DNA of 64,000 nucleotides from an uncultured Acidobacteriota bacterium (GTDB lineage Bacteria > Acidobacteriota > Terriglobia > UBA7540). Below the pieces are notes generated by a model. It was not told the DNA's origin. It did no database searches and saw only the letters and a program-made list of their open reading frames with translations. Positions 56,641 through 64,000 of the stretch are shown here, one piece after another (position 1 is the first letter of the stretch; the number at the start of each line of letters is the position of its first letter). Position numbers and translations under genes: made by a program. The stretch lies in assembly GCA_937900045.1 (NCBI GenBank), contig CALCEB010000025.1, forward strand, positions 23,586 to 87,585. The letters are read 5' to 3'.

Positions 56641-56719
56641 GATGATTCATCTTGAAAGGCTTATCTCTTGGGTTTATGCTTGAAGTATCGCCTAAGCAAA
56701 TAAGTGAGGGTTTAGGCAA

Positions 56720-57637
56720 ATGAAGAAAATACTCAATCTTAGTTCTGTCCTCTTGCTGTGCTTTCCTTTGTGGGCACAGACGCAACCCCCTTCCACCAGC
56801 CCCCAAATCAATCAGCCTTCTCTCGGTGAAATCGCGAGAAAGCTCCGGTTGGAACAGAAAAAGGAAAGCCCCAAGGACGTCAAAATCTTTACCAACGACA
56901 ATATGCCGCACGGGGGCGGCGGCTTGAGCGTGGTGGGACCAACCGGGCCGGGACCAACCATCATAAACTCTGGACCAAGCGCGGGGGAGCCTGGACCCAC
57001 AGGTCCGCACGATGAGGCGTACTTCCGCTCCCACATGGCAAAGCTCCAGCAGCGGTTGGAGACGGACAAGCGCGAGCTCTCGGTTCTTCAGCAGCAACTC
57101 AGCCAATCCAACATGCAATATTATCCCGATCCCACCAAGACGCTCATGCAAGAATACTCGCGGAGCGACATCGATAAGCTCACGAATCAGATTAACGACA
57201 AGCAGCAGCAGATTGCGCAAGACGAACAAGCCATTCAGGACTTGAGGGTCCAGTTGGCCCGCGAGGGAGGCGAGCCAGGATGGTTGGAACCGGGCAATCA
57301 AGGCTGGGCAACGGACATCCAGGCCGCACAGAAGACTCAGGCCAGAGCTGATTCCAAGGCGCCGCTGAGGGAGCAGTTGAAGGACGCGAACCAGGTGCTG
57401 GCGAATGCCCAGGAGCAGGAAAGGCTCGCCGAAAACGAGATCAATCTCCTTCAATTGCAGCAGGCGCGGGAGCTGGACCCCGGTGTCCAGGCGGATTTAG
57501 CATCCAAGATTTCGGCGAAACGGGCCGAAGTCGCCGCAGCCAAGGCGGCTGTCGAGCAGGCCAAAAAAAAGATCGACGAGATCAACCGGGAGATTCAGAA
57601 GCAGCAATCGGAAGAAGGCCAGAAAAGCGAGAAATAA
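56720..57637 (+). CDS. Secreted coiled-coil protein of unknown function
   Basis: The 305-residue protein has a signal peptide (LNLSSVLLLCFPLWAQTQ) and then a Gly/Pro-rich segment (residues ~65-95, VGPTGPGPTIINSGPSAGEP). From ~100 to 300 it has long heptad-like helices: LQQRLETDKRELSVLQQQLS, INDKQQQIAQDEQAIQDL and ISAKRAEVAAAKAAVEQAKK. No enzyme motif is visible. It could be a periplasmic structural or adaptor protein. It stands alone between the MITE and menG. Confidence 0.75.
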   Translation: MKKILNLSSVLLLCFPLWAQTQPPSTSPQINQPSLGEIARKLRLEQKKESPKDVKIFTNDNMPHGGGGLSVVGPTGPGPTIINSGPSAGEPGPTGPHDEAYFRSHMAKLQQRLETDKRELSVLQQQLSQSNMQYYPDPTKTLMQEYSRSDIDKLTNQINDKQQQIAQDEQAIQDLRVQLAREGGEPGWLEPGNQGWATDIQAAQKTQARADSKAPLREQLKDANQVLANAQEQERLAENEINLLQLQQARELDPGVQADLASKISAKRAEVAAAKAAVEQAKKKIDEINREIQKQQSEEGQKSEK

Positions 57638-57711
57638 AAAACCTCTCCAATCCGTTCTGCGAGTCTCCTCAAGCTACCGCGCTTCGCCCCCCGCGGCCCA
57701 GCCAACGAGCA

Positions 57712-58503
57712 TCAAGAATTTTGTTTTCCCGGCTTCACGCCCAAGTGCAGCGCAGCCACTCCTCCCATGAAATTCCGGTATCGCACCCCCTCGAATCCTT
57801 CTTCGCGCATCAACGCGGACATCTGTTCCTGGCCGGGAAATCGCGAGACCGAATCATGCAAATACTGATAAGCCCCACGCACGCCGGAGACGGAGCTGCC
57901 AATCCACGGAAGTATTCTTGCAAAGTAAAAGCGGAAGGCAGGTCCAAACAAGGGCCAGCGCACCGTAGAGAATTCCAAAATAGCGAGCACGCCTCCCGGC
58001 TTCAACACTCGCCGCATTTCGCGCAATCCCGCCGCGTAGCTCGCAAGGTTGCGGAAGCCGAAGGCCGTGGCCGCCGCATCAGCATACTGATCCGCAAAAG
58101 GAAGCGCCAGGCTGTCACCCTCCAAGAAATGGACTGGGGAGTGGCCGGGACCTTTCTTGGCCAGTGCCCGCTGAAGCATCGGGTGGGAAAAATCGGCGCC
58201 GATGATTCGGCCCTTGGAAACTCTGCTCAGGGCGAATGTCAAATCACCGGTGCCACAACATAAATCGAGCGCAACCGATTCCTTCCTCTCGAGGACGCTC
58301 CGCAATTCCCAGGCTGCGGCGCGCCTCCAGGCCAGATCGAAACCCATGGATAGAAAATGGTTCAAGAAGTCATAACGCGGCGCAACCGCATCAAACATGC
58401 CTCGGACGGACCTGGCCGTTTCGGCGATCTTTCCCGGCGAGCCCAGAGGGCTGCCGCGAAGCGTCGATGCAGCGGGCTTAATCAACTCCCCACCGCTTTC
58501 CAT
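57712..58503 (-). CDS. menG: Demethylmenaquinone/2-polyprenyl-benzoquinol methyltransferase
   Basis: This family (UbiE/MenG) C-methylates the quinone head group. The 263-residue enzyme has VRGMFDAVAPRYDFLNHFLS, SAM motif I LDLCCGTGDLTFAL, DALPF-like LALPFADQYADAAATAFG and RNLASY, and the C-terminal NFMGGVAALHLGVKPG. The two-function family makes MenG (menaquinone) or UbiE (ubiquinone) indistinguishable from sequence; menaquinone is more likely in Acidobacteriota. The start overlaps the end of aroB by 26 bases. Confidence 0.9.
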   Translation of the reverse strand: MESGGELIKPAASTLRGSPLGSPGKIAETARSVRGMFDAVAPRYDFLNHFLSMGFDLAWRRAAAWELRSVLERKESVALDLCCGTGDLTFALSRVSKGRIIGADFSHPMLQRALAKKGPGHSPVHFLEGDSLALPFADQYADAAATAFGFRNLASYAAGLREMRRVLKPGGVLAILEFSTVRWPLFGPAFRFYFARILPWIGSSVSGVRGAYQYLHDSVSRFPGQEQMSALMREEGFEGVRYRNFMGGVAALHLGVKPGKQNS

Positions 58504-59602
58504 GAAGCGCCCCGCTGAACCGGGGACTTTCAGCCATCACATCACGAAGCGCTGCGGCCGCCATGCTGAGCGGAACGTCCGTCGTGACTCGCACTTTGCC
58601 GACTCTTTCAGGAATAACCCAATGAATCTGGCCACCAATCGCCTTCTTATCCTTCGACAAGAGTCCAATGACAACGGACGGGTCGATCTGCGCCAGGCTG
58701 GGCAAGCGTCCGAGTTGCAAAATCAAATTTCTGATCCTCGCGGCGCTGTCCCGATCCACCGCGCCAAGTCTTTCGGCCAGGCGCGTCACGCCCAGTATTC
58801 CCCACGCCACGGCTTCGCCGTGAAGGAACCGGCGGTAGCCCGTGGCCTCTTCAAGAGCGTGACCGAAGGTGTGTCCGAGGTTGAGGACGAAACGCAATTC
58901 TTTTTCCCGTTCGTCTTTGTTCACCACATCCACTTTCACCTTGGCGGCGCGGACAAAAAGCGGTTCAAATTCTTCGATGCTTTGCGGATTCATCTTTTCA
59001 ACGCTTCGCTCGATCTGGGAAAAGAGCCCGGGACCATCCAGGATCGCGTGCTTCACAACTTCATAGAGACCAGACCGCAGATCGCGGGGCGAAAGCGACG
59101 TGAGAACCTGGGAATCCGCCAGCACCCGGCGCGGCGGATAAAAGGAGCCCAACAGATTCTTGGCCTTGCCCAAATTCACTGCCGTCTTCCCGCCGATGGC
59201 GCTGTCAACCTGCGATAACACCGTAGTGGGACAATTGATGTAATCAATTCCCCGCATGTACGAGGAGGCCAGGAATCCGCCCAGATCGCCAACCACTCCT
59301 CCGCCCAGAAGGATCAGTAACGAACCGCGGTCGGCGCCGCAATCGAGCAATTCGGAGGCAAGGCGTGCCAGCACCGGCAATTCCTTGGATTTTTCGCCCG
59401 GAAGTACAAACAGGGTCTGTTGCCGCTTCAGGCGAGTGTCACCCAGGAATTTCCTGCGCCAATGCTTCCAGATCCTTTCCTCGGTCAGGACGAAAATGGA
59501 GGAGTAGGGGTCCGCCGGAAAGCTGCCCATGGTCTTCCACGCGCCACGGCCCACGATGACTTCGTAGTCTCCCGCCTTCGATTTAACGTTCAAACGTTGC
59601 AT
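58478..59602 (-). CDS. aroB: 3-dehydroquinate synthase
   Basis: AroB converts DAHP to 3-dehydroquinate, the second step of the shikimate pathway. The 374-residue NAD- and metal-dependent enzyme has ILLGGGVVGDLGGFLASSYM, PTTVLSQVDSAIGGKTAVNL, the metal-site YEVVKHAIL and LNLGHTFGHALE motifs, all complete. It overlaps menG by 26 bases on the same strand and is divergent from nadB over 229 bases. Confidence 0.97.
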   Translation of the reverse strand: MQRLNVKSKAGDYEVIVGRGAWKTMGSFPADPYSSIFVLTEERIWKHWRRKFLGDTRLKRQQTLFVLPGEKSKELPVLARLASELLDCGADRGSLLILLGGGVVGDLGGFLASSYMRGIDYINCPTTVLSQVDSAIGGKTAVNLGKAKNLLGSFYPPRRVLADSQVLTSLSPRDLRSGLYEVVKHAILDGPGLFSQIERSVEKMNPQSIEEFEPLFVRAAKVKVDVVNKDEREKELRFVLNLGHTFGHALEEATGYRRFLHGEAVAWGILGVTRLAERLGAVDRDSAARIRNLILQLGRLPSLAQIDPSVVIGLLSKDKKAIGGQIHWVIPERVGKVRVTTDVPLSMAAAALRDVMAESPRFSGALHGKRWGVD

Positions 59603-59831
59603 GTCATCCGGACCGCCGAAGTTGAGCGGGCAATCCTTTACTCATAGCATACCGCTCTCAAAGCAACAAGCCCGATCCGCGAGAACCTCCGCCGGTCTGC
59701 ATTGCGGATTCTTTCAGGGCTTCCAGACGGTTTGGAAACGTCCTAAGATGAACAAGCAAGCTTTTCCCATTTCCATTGCAGCGGACGGGCGTTGCGATGG
59801 CCAGAACTCAACAAAATGATCGAGGCGATTT

Positions 59832-61436
59832 ATGGTGCCGGAAAAGACCAACCAGGTGGATTTCCTAGTTTTGGGAAGCGGCATCGCCGGCCTCCGCGCA
59901 GCTATTGCTCTTGCTGAAGCCGGCAAGGTGCTGATCCTGAACAAAGGTAAGTTTGCAGAATCCACCACGCGTCATGCCTACAGCGGAGTCGCCGCCATGG
60001 GCGAAGATGAAGAGGTTGCTCTGCATCGTCAAGATACATTGCGAGCGGGCGATGGACTCTGCCGCGAGGAGGCGGTTCGAATCCTGGTGGAGGAAGGGCC
60101 GCAAGAAATCCGCCAACTGATGGATTGGGGAAGTCACGTTGAAAGCAAGAAGTCCCGCCTTCGCCTGGAGCGCGAGACGCCACAGAAAGCGGCTTTGGTA
60201 TTGCGCGCGCAGGGTGAGCCGGTCGGAGTGGAGATTCTCCGCATATTGGCGGCCAAGGTGCGGTCCAATCCAGCCATCACAATCCGGTCCAATGCCCTGG
60301 CGGTCGAATTGCTCGTGGAGGACGGCCAGTGCGCGGGTCTGATGTACCTGGATGAAAATACGGGCGCCTTCAAAAGGGTCCGCGCTCATGCGTTGCTTCT
60401 GGCCACCGGCGGCCTGGGACAAATCTATTTGGAGACCACTAATCCTCCTCCCGCATCGGGCGATGGCATCTCTCTGGCTTTCCGGGCCGGGGCGCTGCTC
60501 AGTGATCTGGAATTCATTCAGTTCCATCCAACCGTCCTCCATGCCCGCGGCGCCCCGCGGTTGGCGCTGGCGGGATCCCTTCGTGAAAATGGGGCCAAAC
60601 TCCGCAACATTGAAATGGAACGCTTCATGTCCCGTTACCATGAATGCGGTGACCTTGCCCCCTCTGATGTCATTTCCCGTTCTGTCATCATGGAGATGCG
60701 CCGCTTGCGAAGTGATTTTGTTTATCTGGACCTCACCGGGCTGCCTTCTGACCTCCTCAAGAACCGGTTCCCCCGGCTCTACAGCGATTGCCTCACCCAC
60801 AACATTGACATCACCACAGACTTGCTGCCGGTTCGTCCTGCGGCTCATTACAGCATGGGAGGCGTTGCCACTGATTTGCACGGCGCCACGACGCTGGCTG
60901 GACTTTACGCGGCGGGCGAAGCCAGCGCCTCCGGCGTCCACGGCGCCAACCGGCTCTCCAACAATTCTTTGCTCGAAGGCTTGGTATTCGGGCGTCGCGC
61001 CGCCGAGGGCATGATCCACAGTATCGGTCCCGCCAAATTCCCTGTTGGCTCGCCGCATCCGGCCTCATCCTCATCCGGGTCCGCGGAATCCCCGCATTTC
61101 AGCGCTGGACGCGGAACGGAGGAGGAACTGAAAAAGGCCGTCCTCGAAATCCAACGCCTGATGTGGGAAAAGGTAGGAGTCATCCGCGCCGCGAACGATT
61201 TAGCCGCCGCCTTACACAAGATTGAGACCATCTCGCTTCCTGAGCCTTCTCACGCCAGCCGGCAATATTATGAGGCCCGAAGCATTCTGGAAGCCGCCCG
61301 TCTGGTGACCCGCTGTGCCTCATCGCGCAAGGAAAGTCGTGGCGCGCACTACCGGTCAGACTTCCCTCTTAAGGACGAGTCCCTCCCTGCCCAGCATTCG
61401 TACATCTCCAAGGAGTCCAGCGGCTACTTCAAGTAA
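59832..61436 (+). CDS. nadB: L-aspartate oxidase
   Basis: NadB oxidises L-aspartate to iminoaspartate, the first step of de novo NAD synthesis with NadA. The 534-residue FAD protein has the N-terminal LVLGSGIAGLRAAIALAEAG, HAYSGVAAMG in the family position, HPTVLHARGAPRLALAGSLR, PAAHYSMGGVATDLHG and VHGANRLSNNSLLEGLVFG. It is an L-aspartate oxidase/fumarate-reductase superfamily member with NadB-specific order. A Ser-rich insert PHPASSSSGSAESPHF (~residue 410) is unusual. nadA and nadC are not in the window. Confidence 0.95.
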   Translation: MVPEKTNQVDFLVLGSGIAGLRAAIALAEAGKVLILNKGKFAESTTRHAYSGVAAMGEDEEVALHRQDTLRAGDGLCREEAVRILVEEGPQEIRQLMDWGSHVESKKSRLRLERETPQKAALVLRAQGEPVGVEILRILAAKVRSNPAITIRSNALAVELLVEDGQCAGLMYLDENTGAFKRVRAHALLLATGGLGQIYLETTNPPPASGDGISLAFRAGALLSDLEFIQFHPTVLHARGAPRLALAGSLRENGAKLRNIEMERFMSRYHECGDLAPSDVISRSVIMEMRRLRSDFVYLDLTGLPSDLLKNRFPRLYSDCLTHNIDITTDLLPVRPAAHYSMGGVATDLHGATTLAGLYAAGEASASGVHGANRLSNNSLLEGLVFGRRAAEGMIHSIGPAKFPVGSPHPASSSSGSAESPHFSAGRGTEEELKKAVLEIQRLMWEKVGVIRAANDLAAALHKIETISLPEPSHASRQYYEARSILEAARLVTRCASSRKESRGAHYRSDFPLKDESLPAQHSYISKESSGYFK

Positions 61437-61617
61437 CATCCGGGCCCGAAGGGTCTGCGTGAAAAACCCGGCCCATGCTCTGTAGCGGCGAAAACCACGA
61501 TAGAGTCGATGGACTTGACCAGCCTCCCGCCAAACCCCGACTTGGCCCGGGAGTTGAGCACGCACCAGTATGTTCCGCCGGTGAGGACACCGGCGCTACA
61601 AAGCGAAAATATACTCC

Positions 61618-61813
61618 AACCAAACCTAAGATTTCCACGGGTAGAAGAATAACTCCTTTGTTTTGTGTTAAATGCTTAGCTTTTGCAGCAAAATACATGT
61701 TACCCATTTCGATTCAGTATGTTACACGAAATCCTTAGCTTTGTTCCGGTTTGTTCCTCGATACTTCCTTTTTTTTCAGTAAGTTTTAGGTTTGTTCCTG
61801 AAAGGAATCCCTT
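61618..61813 (-). repeat. 190-bp dispersed repeat, copy B (inverted relative to copy A)
   Basis: The reverse complement matches 1417-1603 in the same order of blocks. The preceding 61571-61600 contains a short GCCGGTGAGGACACCGGCGC palindrome. Copy B lies between nadB and the degenerate region with the integrase remnant. Confidence 0.8.
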
Positions 61814-62330
61814 AGTGCCCCGATTCGATCTTCCCGGTGCGATCTCCAGGTCCGGTGAACTTCCGGGCATTGGCTCGGCAAGCTTCAAGCGCCGACGCGG
61901 TTAAAAGCTTTGAAATCATAGGAATACTCTTTTGCCAAGGAATTTTGGGTCGCTTACAAAGAACAATTGGCACGCCCGCCAAAAAAACAGGGCGTTACGA
62001 GGGATAATTAAAGACTAGCAAAATGGCGGAGGTTTGTCAAGAGATAACACGATGTGGCAGAGAGAGTTGCATGGTTTTGGCGCAAGGTGGCTACACACCT
62101 GGCTTCCAGTGTCACCCCGCTGGTCAAATGGATTCCCGCCTTCGCGGGAATTCACCGCCGTGCGGCAGCAGGCGTGCCTTCCCGCAGTCTTCTTCCAATA
62201 AAAGCCATTGAAAAGCCTGCACTGAGCAAAGCCGGGCAGAGTGGAGTGGTTTTGTAACTTCTCGGCCGGTAACTCTGAGACGGCGACAAAGGCCGCGGAC
62301 TTAAACTGCAAGTCCGAGCTACCGGCTTAG
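61814..62330. other. intergenic DNA without a supported gene
   Basis: No ORF has recognisable features. A TTGACA on the (-) strand (62035-62040) has no good -10. The palindrome at 62132-62151 is a second copy of the ATTCCCGC..GCGGGAAT motif. An inverted pair around 62260-62330 (GCCGGTAACTC and GAGCTACCGGC) flanks the start of the integrase remnant. Confidence 0.45.
62132..62151. repeat. ATTCCCGC..GCGGGAAT palindrome, second copy
   Basis: Perfect 8-bp arms around CTTC, identical in its core to the copy at 27445-27464. It is close to the integrase and tRNA remnants. Confidence 0.75.
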
Positions 62331-62432
62331 ATGCTTCGGCAAGGCGATGCCCAAGTCTTCAAACGGTACAGCCAGACCAAGCTCGCCATGATGTGGGAAG
62401 CCTTGGTGCGACTCGGCGGCGAGGTAACGAGC
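62331..62432 (+). pseudogene. C-terminal remnant of a tyrosine recombinase
   Basis: The frame encodes MLRQGDAQVFKRYSQTKLAM, then MWEALVRLG. This matches the C-terminal end of phage/ICE-type integrases, where 'ADAQVFKKYSQMKLQMKREAL' follows the catalytic tyrosine region. Catalytic domains upstream are missing. The frame continues through AT-rich DNA into the tRNA remnant, where its translated DGTRTRDL tail is an artefact of tRNA sequence. Confidence 0.6.
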
Positions 62433-62551
62433 ATGAGGGGATTTCTGAAAAAGCACGGCCAAATTAGGCCATTTTTGAAACATTATTGGAACATTTCGGA
62501 CAATTTGGAGGCTATGAAAAATTTAGATGGACTGAAATTAAAGGATTTAGC

Positions 62552-62596
62552 TGGCGGGGACGACGGGACTCGAACCCGCGACCTCATGCGTAACAG
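62552..62596 (-). tRNA. 3' half of a tRNA-Asn (GTT), attachment-site remnant
   Basis: On the (-) strand the 45 bases run from the anticodon loop CTGTTAC (anticodon GTT) through stem GCATG, variable AGGTC, T-arm GCGGG TTCGAGT CCCGT, acceptor CGTCCCC, discriminator G and encoded CCA. That is exactly tRNA positions 32-76. The adjoining 5' half does not pair (GGTGT against GCATG), so the tRNA is incomplete. A 3' half starting in the anticodon loop next to an integrase remnant is what site-specific integration into tRNA genes leaves behind. Confidence 0.8.
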
Positions 62597-62677
62597 ACAC
62601 CCCGATTATCTTCCTCAACCCTTTCCCATTCAACAAGCCTTCTGAAAACACAGCACTTAACCCGAGACGCTGGATGT

Positions 62678-63220
62678 ATGTGGCTGTGTCCAACCGCCCT
62701 CAAGTGCACATACGGTCGCTACATTTTTCACACCCTCAGCCGGTGGGCGATCCTCACGTCGTTACTCACGACAGGGTTGTTTCTGGCAGCGGGGACGACC
62801 CACGTTGCCTTGCTCCGCGCTTACATCGTAGTCTTCGCGGTACTGCTTTTGGTGACGATGCTGGCGGTTCAGCCGGAACTCGCCCAGGAACGCGCTCATC
62901 CAGGCGGTGACGGCCAGGACCAGGGCGTCCGCTTCTCCAGTGGCTTCCTGTTCTTGGTGACGGTTGGCGCGGCGGCGATGGACGTGGGTCGCCTACACCA
63001 ATCCAATAACGTGCGCTTGGCTTTGAGTGTTCTGGCACTTTGTGTCTTTGCGACGGCTTTGGGATTCCAGGCTTGGGCGATGGTCGTGAACCCCTTTTTC
63101 TCTCCGGTCATCCGCATCCAGGCGGAACGCGGTCATTGTGTGATTACTCGCGGCCCCTACCGCTGGCTCCGGCATCCCGGCTACATAGCGGTAGTTTACT
63201 GCGAGAGTCGACCCTTTTGA
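62678..63220 (+). pseudogene. ICMT-like methyltransferase truncated at its C-terminus
   Basis: The frame encodes helices LTSLLTTGLFLAAGTTH and YIVVFAVLLLVTMLAVQPEL, FSSGFLFLVTVGAAAMDVGR and VNPFFSPVIRIQAERGHCVI, then TRGPYRWLRHPGYIA, the SAM-binding core of isoprenylcysteine-carboxyl-methyltransferase-like membrane enzymes. After GYIA the sequence switches to VVYCESRPF and a stop, so the last helices of the catalytic domain are lost. The break coincides with DNA leading to a transposase fragment. Confidence 0.7.
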
Positions 63221-63281
63221 TCCCTTCCACTCTGTAAGTTATTCGAAACAAATCCTTTGACGAGGTGCCGCCCTGGATTTT

Positions 63282-63490
63282 ATGTATTACCCTACTGTGG
63301 CCAGTCTAATCAGCAAACGCAAAAAGAACAAGCTCTACTACTATGTCGTCGAGTCTGCCCGCCGCGACGGTCGTCCCCGCATTGTCCACCAGACCTATCT
63401 GGGCAACGCCGAGAAGGTCGCCGCCTTTCTCAAAGACCGCACTGCCCCCTGCCCATCTCGGCCTCCCGCCGCGAGTTGGGTCTGCCCGGA
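63282..63490 (+). pseudogene. N-terminal fragment of an IS1634-type transposase
   Basis: MYYPTVASLISKRKKNKLYY, then YVVESARRDGRPRIVHQTYL and GNAEKVAAFLKDR, is the typical N-terminus of IS1634/IS4-superfamily transposases. After TAPCP the expected SASRRELGLPG continues in the +1 frame, so one base is lost or gained in a C-rich run near 63450. Catalytic DDE regions are absent. The fragment is joined directly to a response regulator remnant. Confidence 0.65.
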
Positions 63491-64000
63491 GACCGTACAA
63501 AAGGCGACCCAACTCAAGCCAGCCGTGGTGATCCTTGATATTAACATGCCTGAATTGAATGGGTTGGATGTTGCTCGGCAAATCTTGAAGGCCAGGCCCG
63601 AGACGGAGATTCTAATTCTGACCATGGATGAGTCTCCAGCGATGATGCGTGAGTTAATCAGTTCGGGAGTCCATGGATACGTGTTCAAATCGGATTTCGG
63701 CGGCGATTTGATTCCGGCAGTCAAGGCATTGAGCAATCACGGGCATTATCTGACACCCAAGGGTATCCAGTTGATGTACCAGAACCTTCAGCAATCCCCG
63801 ACTGGTAGAAAAAGCCAAGTACCCGAATCACTTACCGGCCGGAAAGAGAAGTGGTTCGTCTCCTGGAGGGAGGTAAAAGCAATAAAGAGGTGGCCAGTGC
63901 CTTGGGCATTAATGTTAAGGCCGTGGAGACTCACCGGTCAAACATCATGCTAAGTACAGTGGTTCATAAATTCACTCACGTATTTTTCCGTTACGCGGCT
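63491..64000 (+). pseudogene. NarL-type response regulator, 5'-truncated and frameshifted
   Basis: From 63495 the frame encodes ETVQKATQLKPAVVILDINM, then PELNGLDVARQILKARPETE, TMDESPAMM and HGYVFKSD: the receiver domain with the phospho-acceptor Asp, Thr and Lys but without the first ~45 residues. The LuxR HTH starts LTGRKEK in the same frame and continues as VVRLLEGGKSNKEVASALGI, NVKAVETHRSNIM in another, fitting one base lost near 63845-63850. The last residues (LSTVVHKF) no longer match a LuxR tail, and the window ends there. Confidence 0.7.

Noticed and set aside
59865..61058. 397-codon open frame on the (-) strand opposite nadB
   Set aside because: It is a shadow of nadB: high GC leaves the opposite frame open, it has no domain features, and nadB motifs on the + strand are complete.
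62331..62645. 104-codon protein containing DGTRTRDL
   Set aside because: Its latter part translates the tRNA-Asn 3' half, a common annotation artefact; only the first ~34 codons reflect an integrase remnant.
63282..63953. Single transposase-response regulator fusion protein
   Set aside because: Both halves are truncated or frameshifted and the expected continuations lie in other frames, so it is a junction of remnants rather than a real fusion.

Overview
The window looks like chromosomal DNA of a Gram-negative bacterium of moderately high GC, most likely an Acidobacteriota member (inference). Pointers are a DUF2934-Hsp20 fusion, two MacAB-type ABC cassettes with paired permeases, a meso-diaminopimelate-type MurE, a PASTA-bearing division transpeptidase and many short palindromic repeats between genes. 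Several broken genes and two frameshifts suggest real decay, assembly error, or both.

Layout: 1-8651 is mostly + strand housekeeping: a HEAT-repeat protein cut by the window edge, selB, a 49-residue membrane protein, maf (-), dciA-like, gatC, gatA and a Tat-exported FG-GAP protein. From 8729 to 14131 (-) there is an Hsp20 and a four-gene export cassette (two permeases, adaptor, ATPase). From 14.2 to 18.3 kb there is an MFS remnant, a methyltransferase, a two-gene membrane operon and an MFS transporter. From 18.3 to 24.6 kb (+) repeats surround a second export cassette. From 24.6 to 29.9 kb there are tandem WD40-type genes (the second frameshifted), an orphan HicB, a secreted HEAT protein and a DUF433 remnant beside a perfect 26-bp-arm hairpin.

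From 49.5 down to 29.95 kb (-) lies a complete-looking dcw cluster: mraZ, rsmH, ftsL, ftsI, murE, murF, mraY, a small ribbon-helix-helix gene, murD, ftsW, murG, murC, ftsQ, ftsA, ftsZ, then xdhC and a mocA-like gene. murB and ddl are absent. A sigma70-type promoter and three GTGG repeats at exact 10-bp spacing precede mraZ and fit MraZ autoregulation.

From 49.9 to 56.4 kb is a myo-inositol catabolic locus: iolC (-) divergent from iolD, iolB, an iolG-like dehydrogenase and iolE (+). No IolJ aldolase or IolA is seen. Then come a periplasmic coiled-coil protein, menG/ubiE and aroB (-), and nadB (+).

From 61.4 kb to the end is a graveyard: a 190-bp repeat inverted relative to one upstream of selB, an integrase C-terminal remnant, the 3' half of a tRNA-Asn, a truncated ICMT-like methyltransferase, an IS1634-type transposase fragment and a truncated, frameshifted NarL-type response regulator. 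The best new leads are a MITE-like element with an 8-bp target duplication (56531-56640), the small RHH gene coupled to murD, and the hairpin at 29599-29654.
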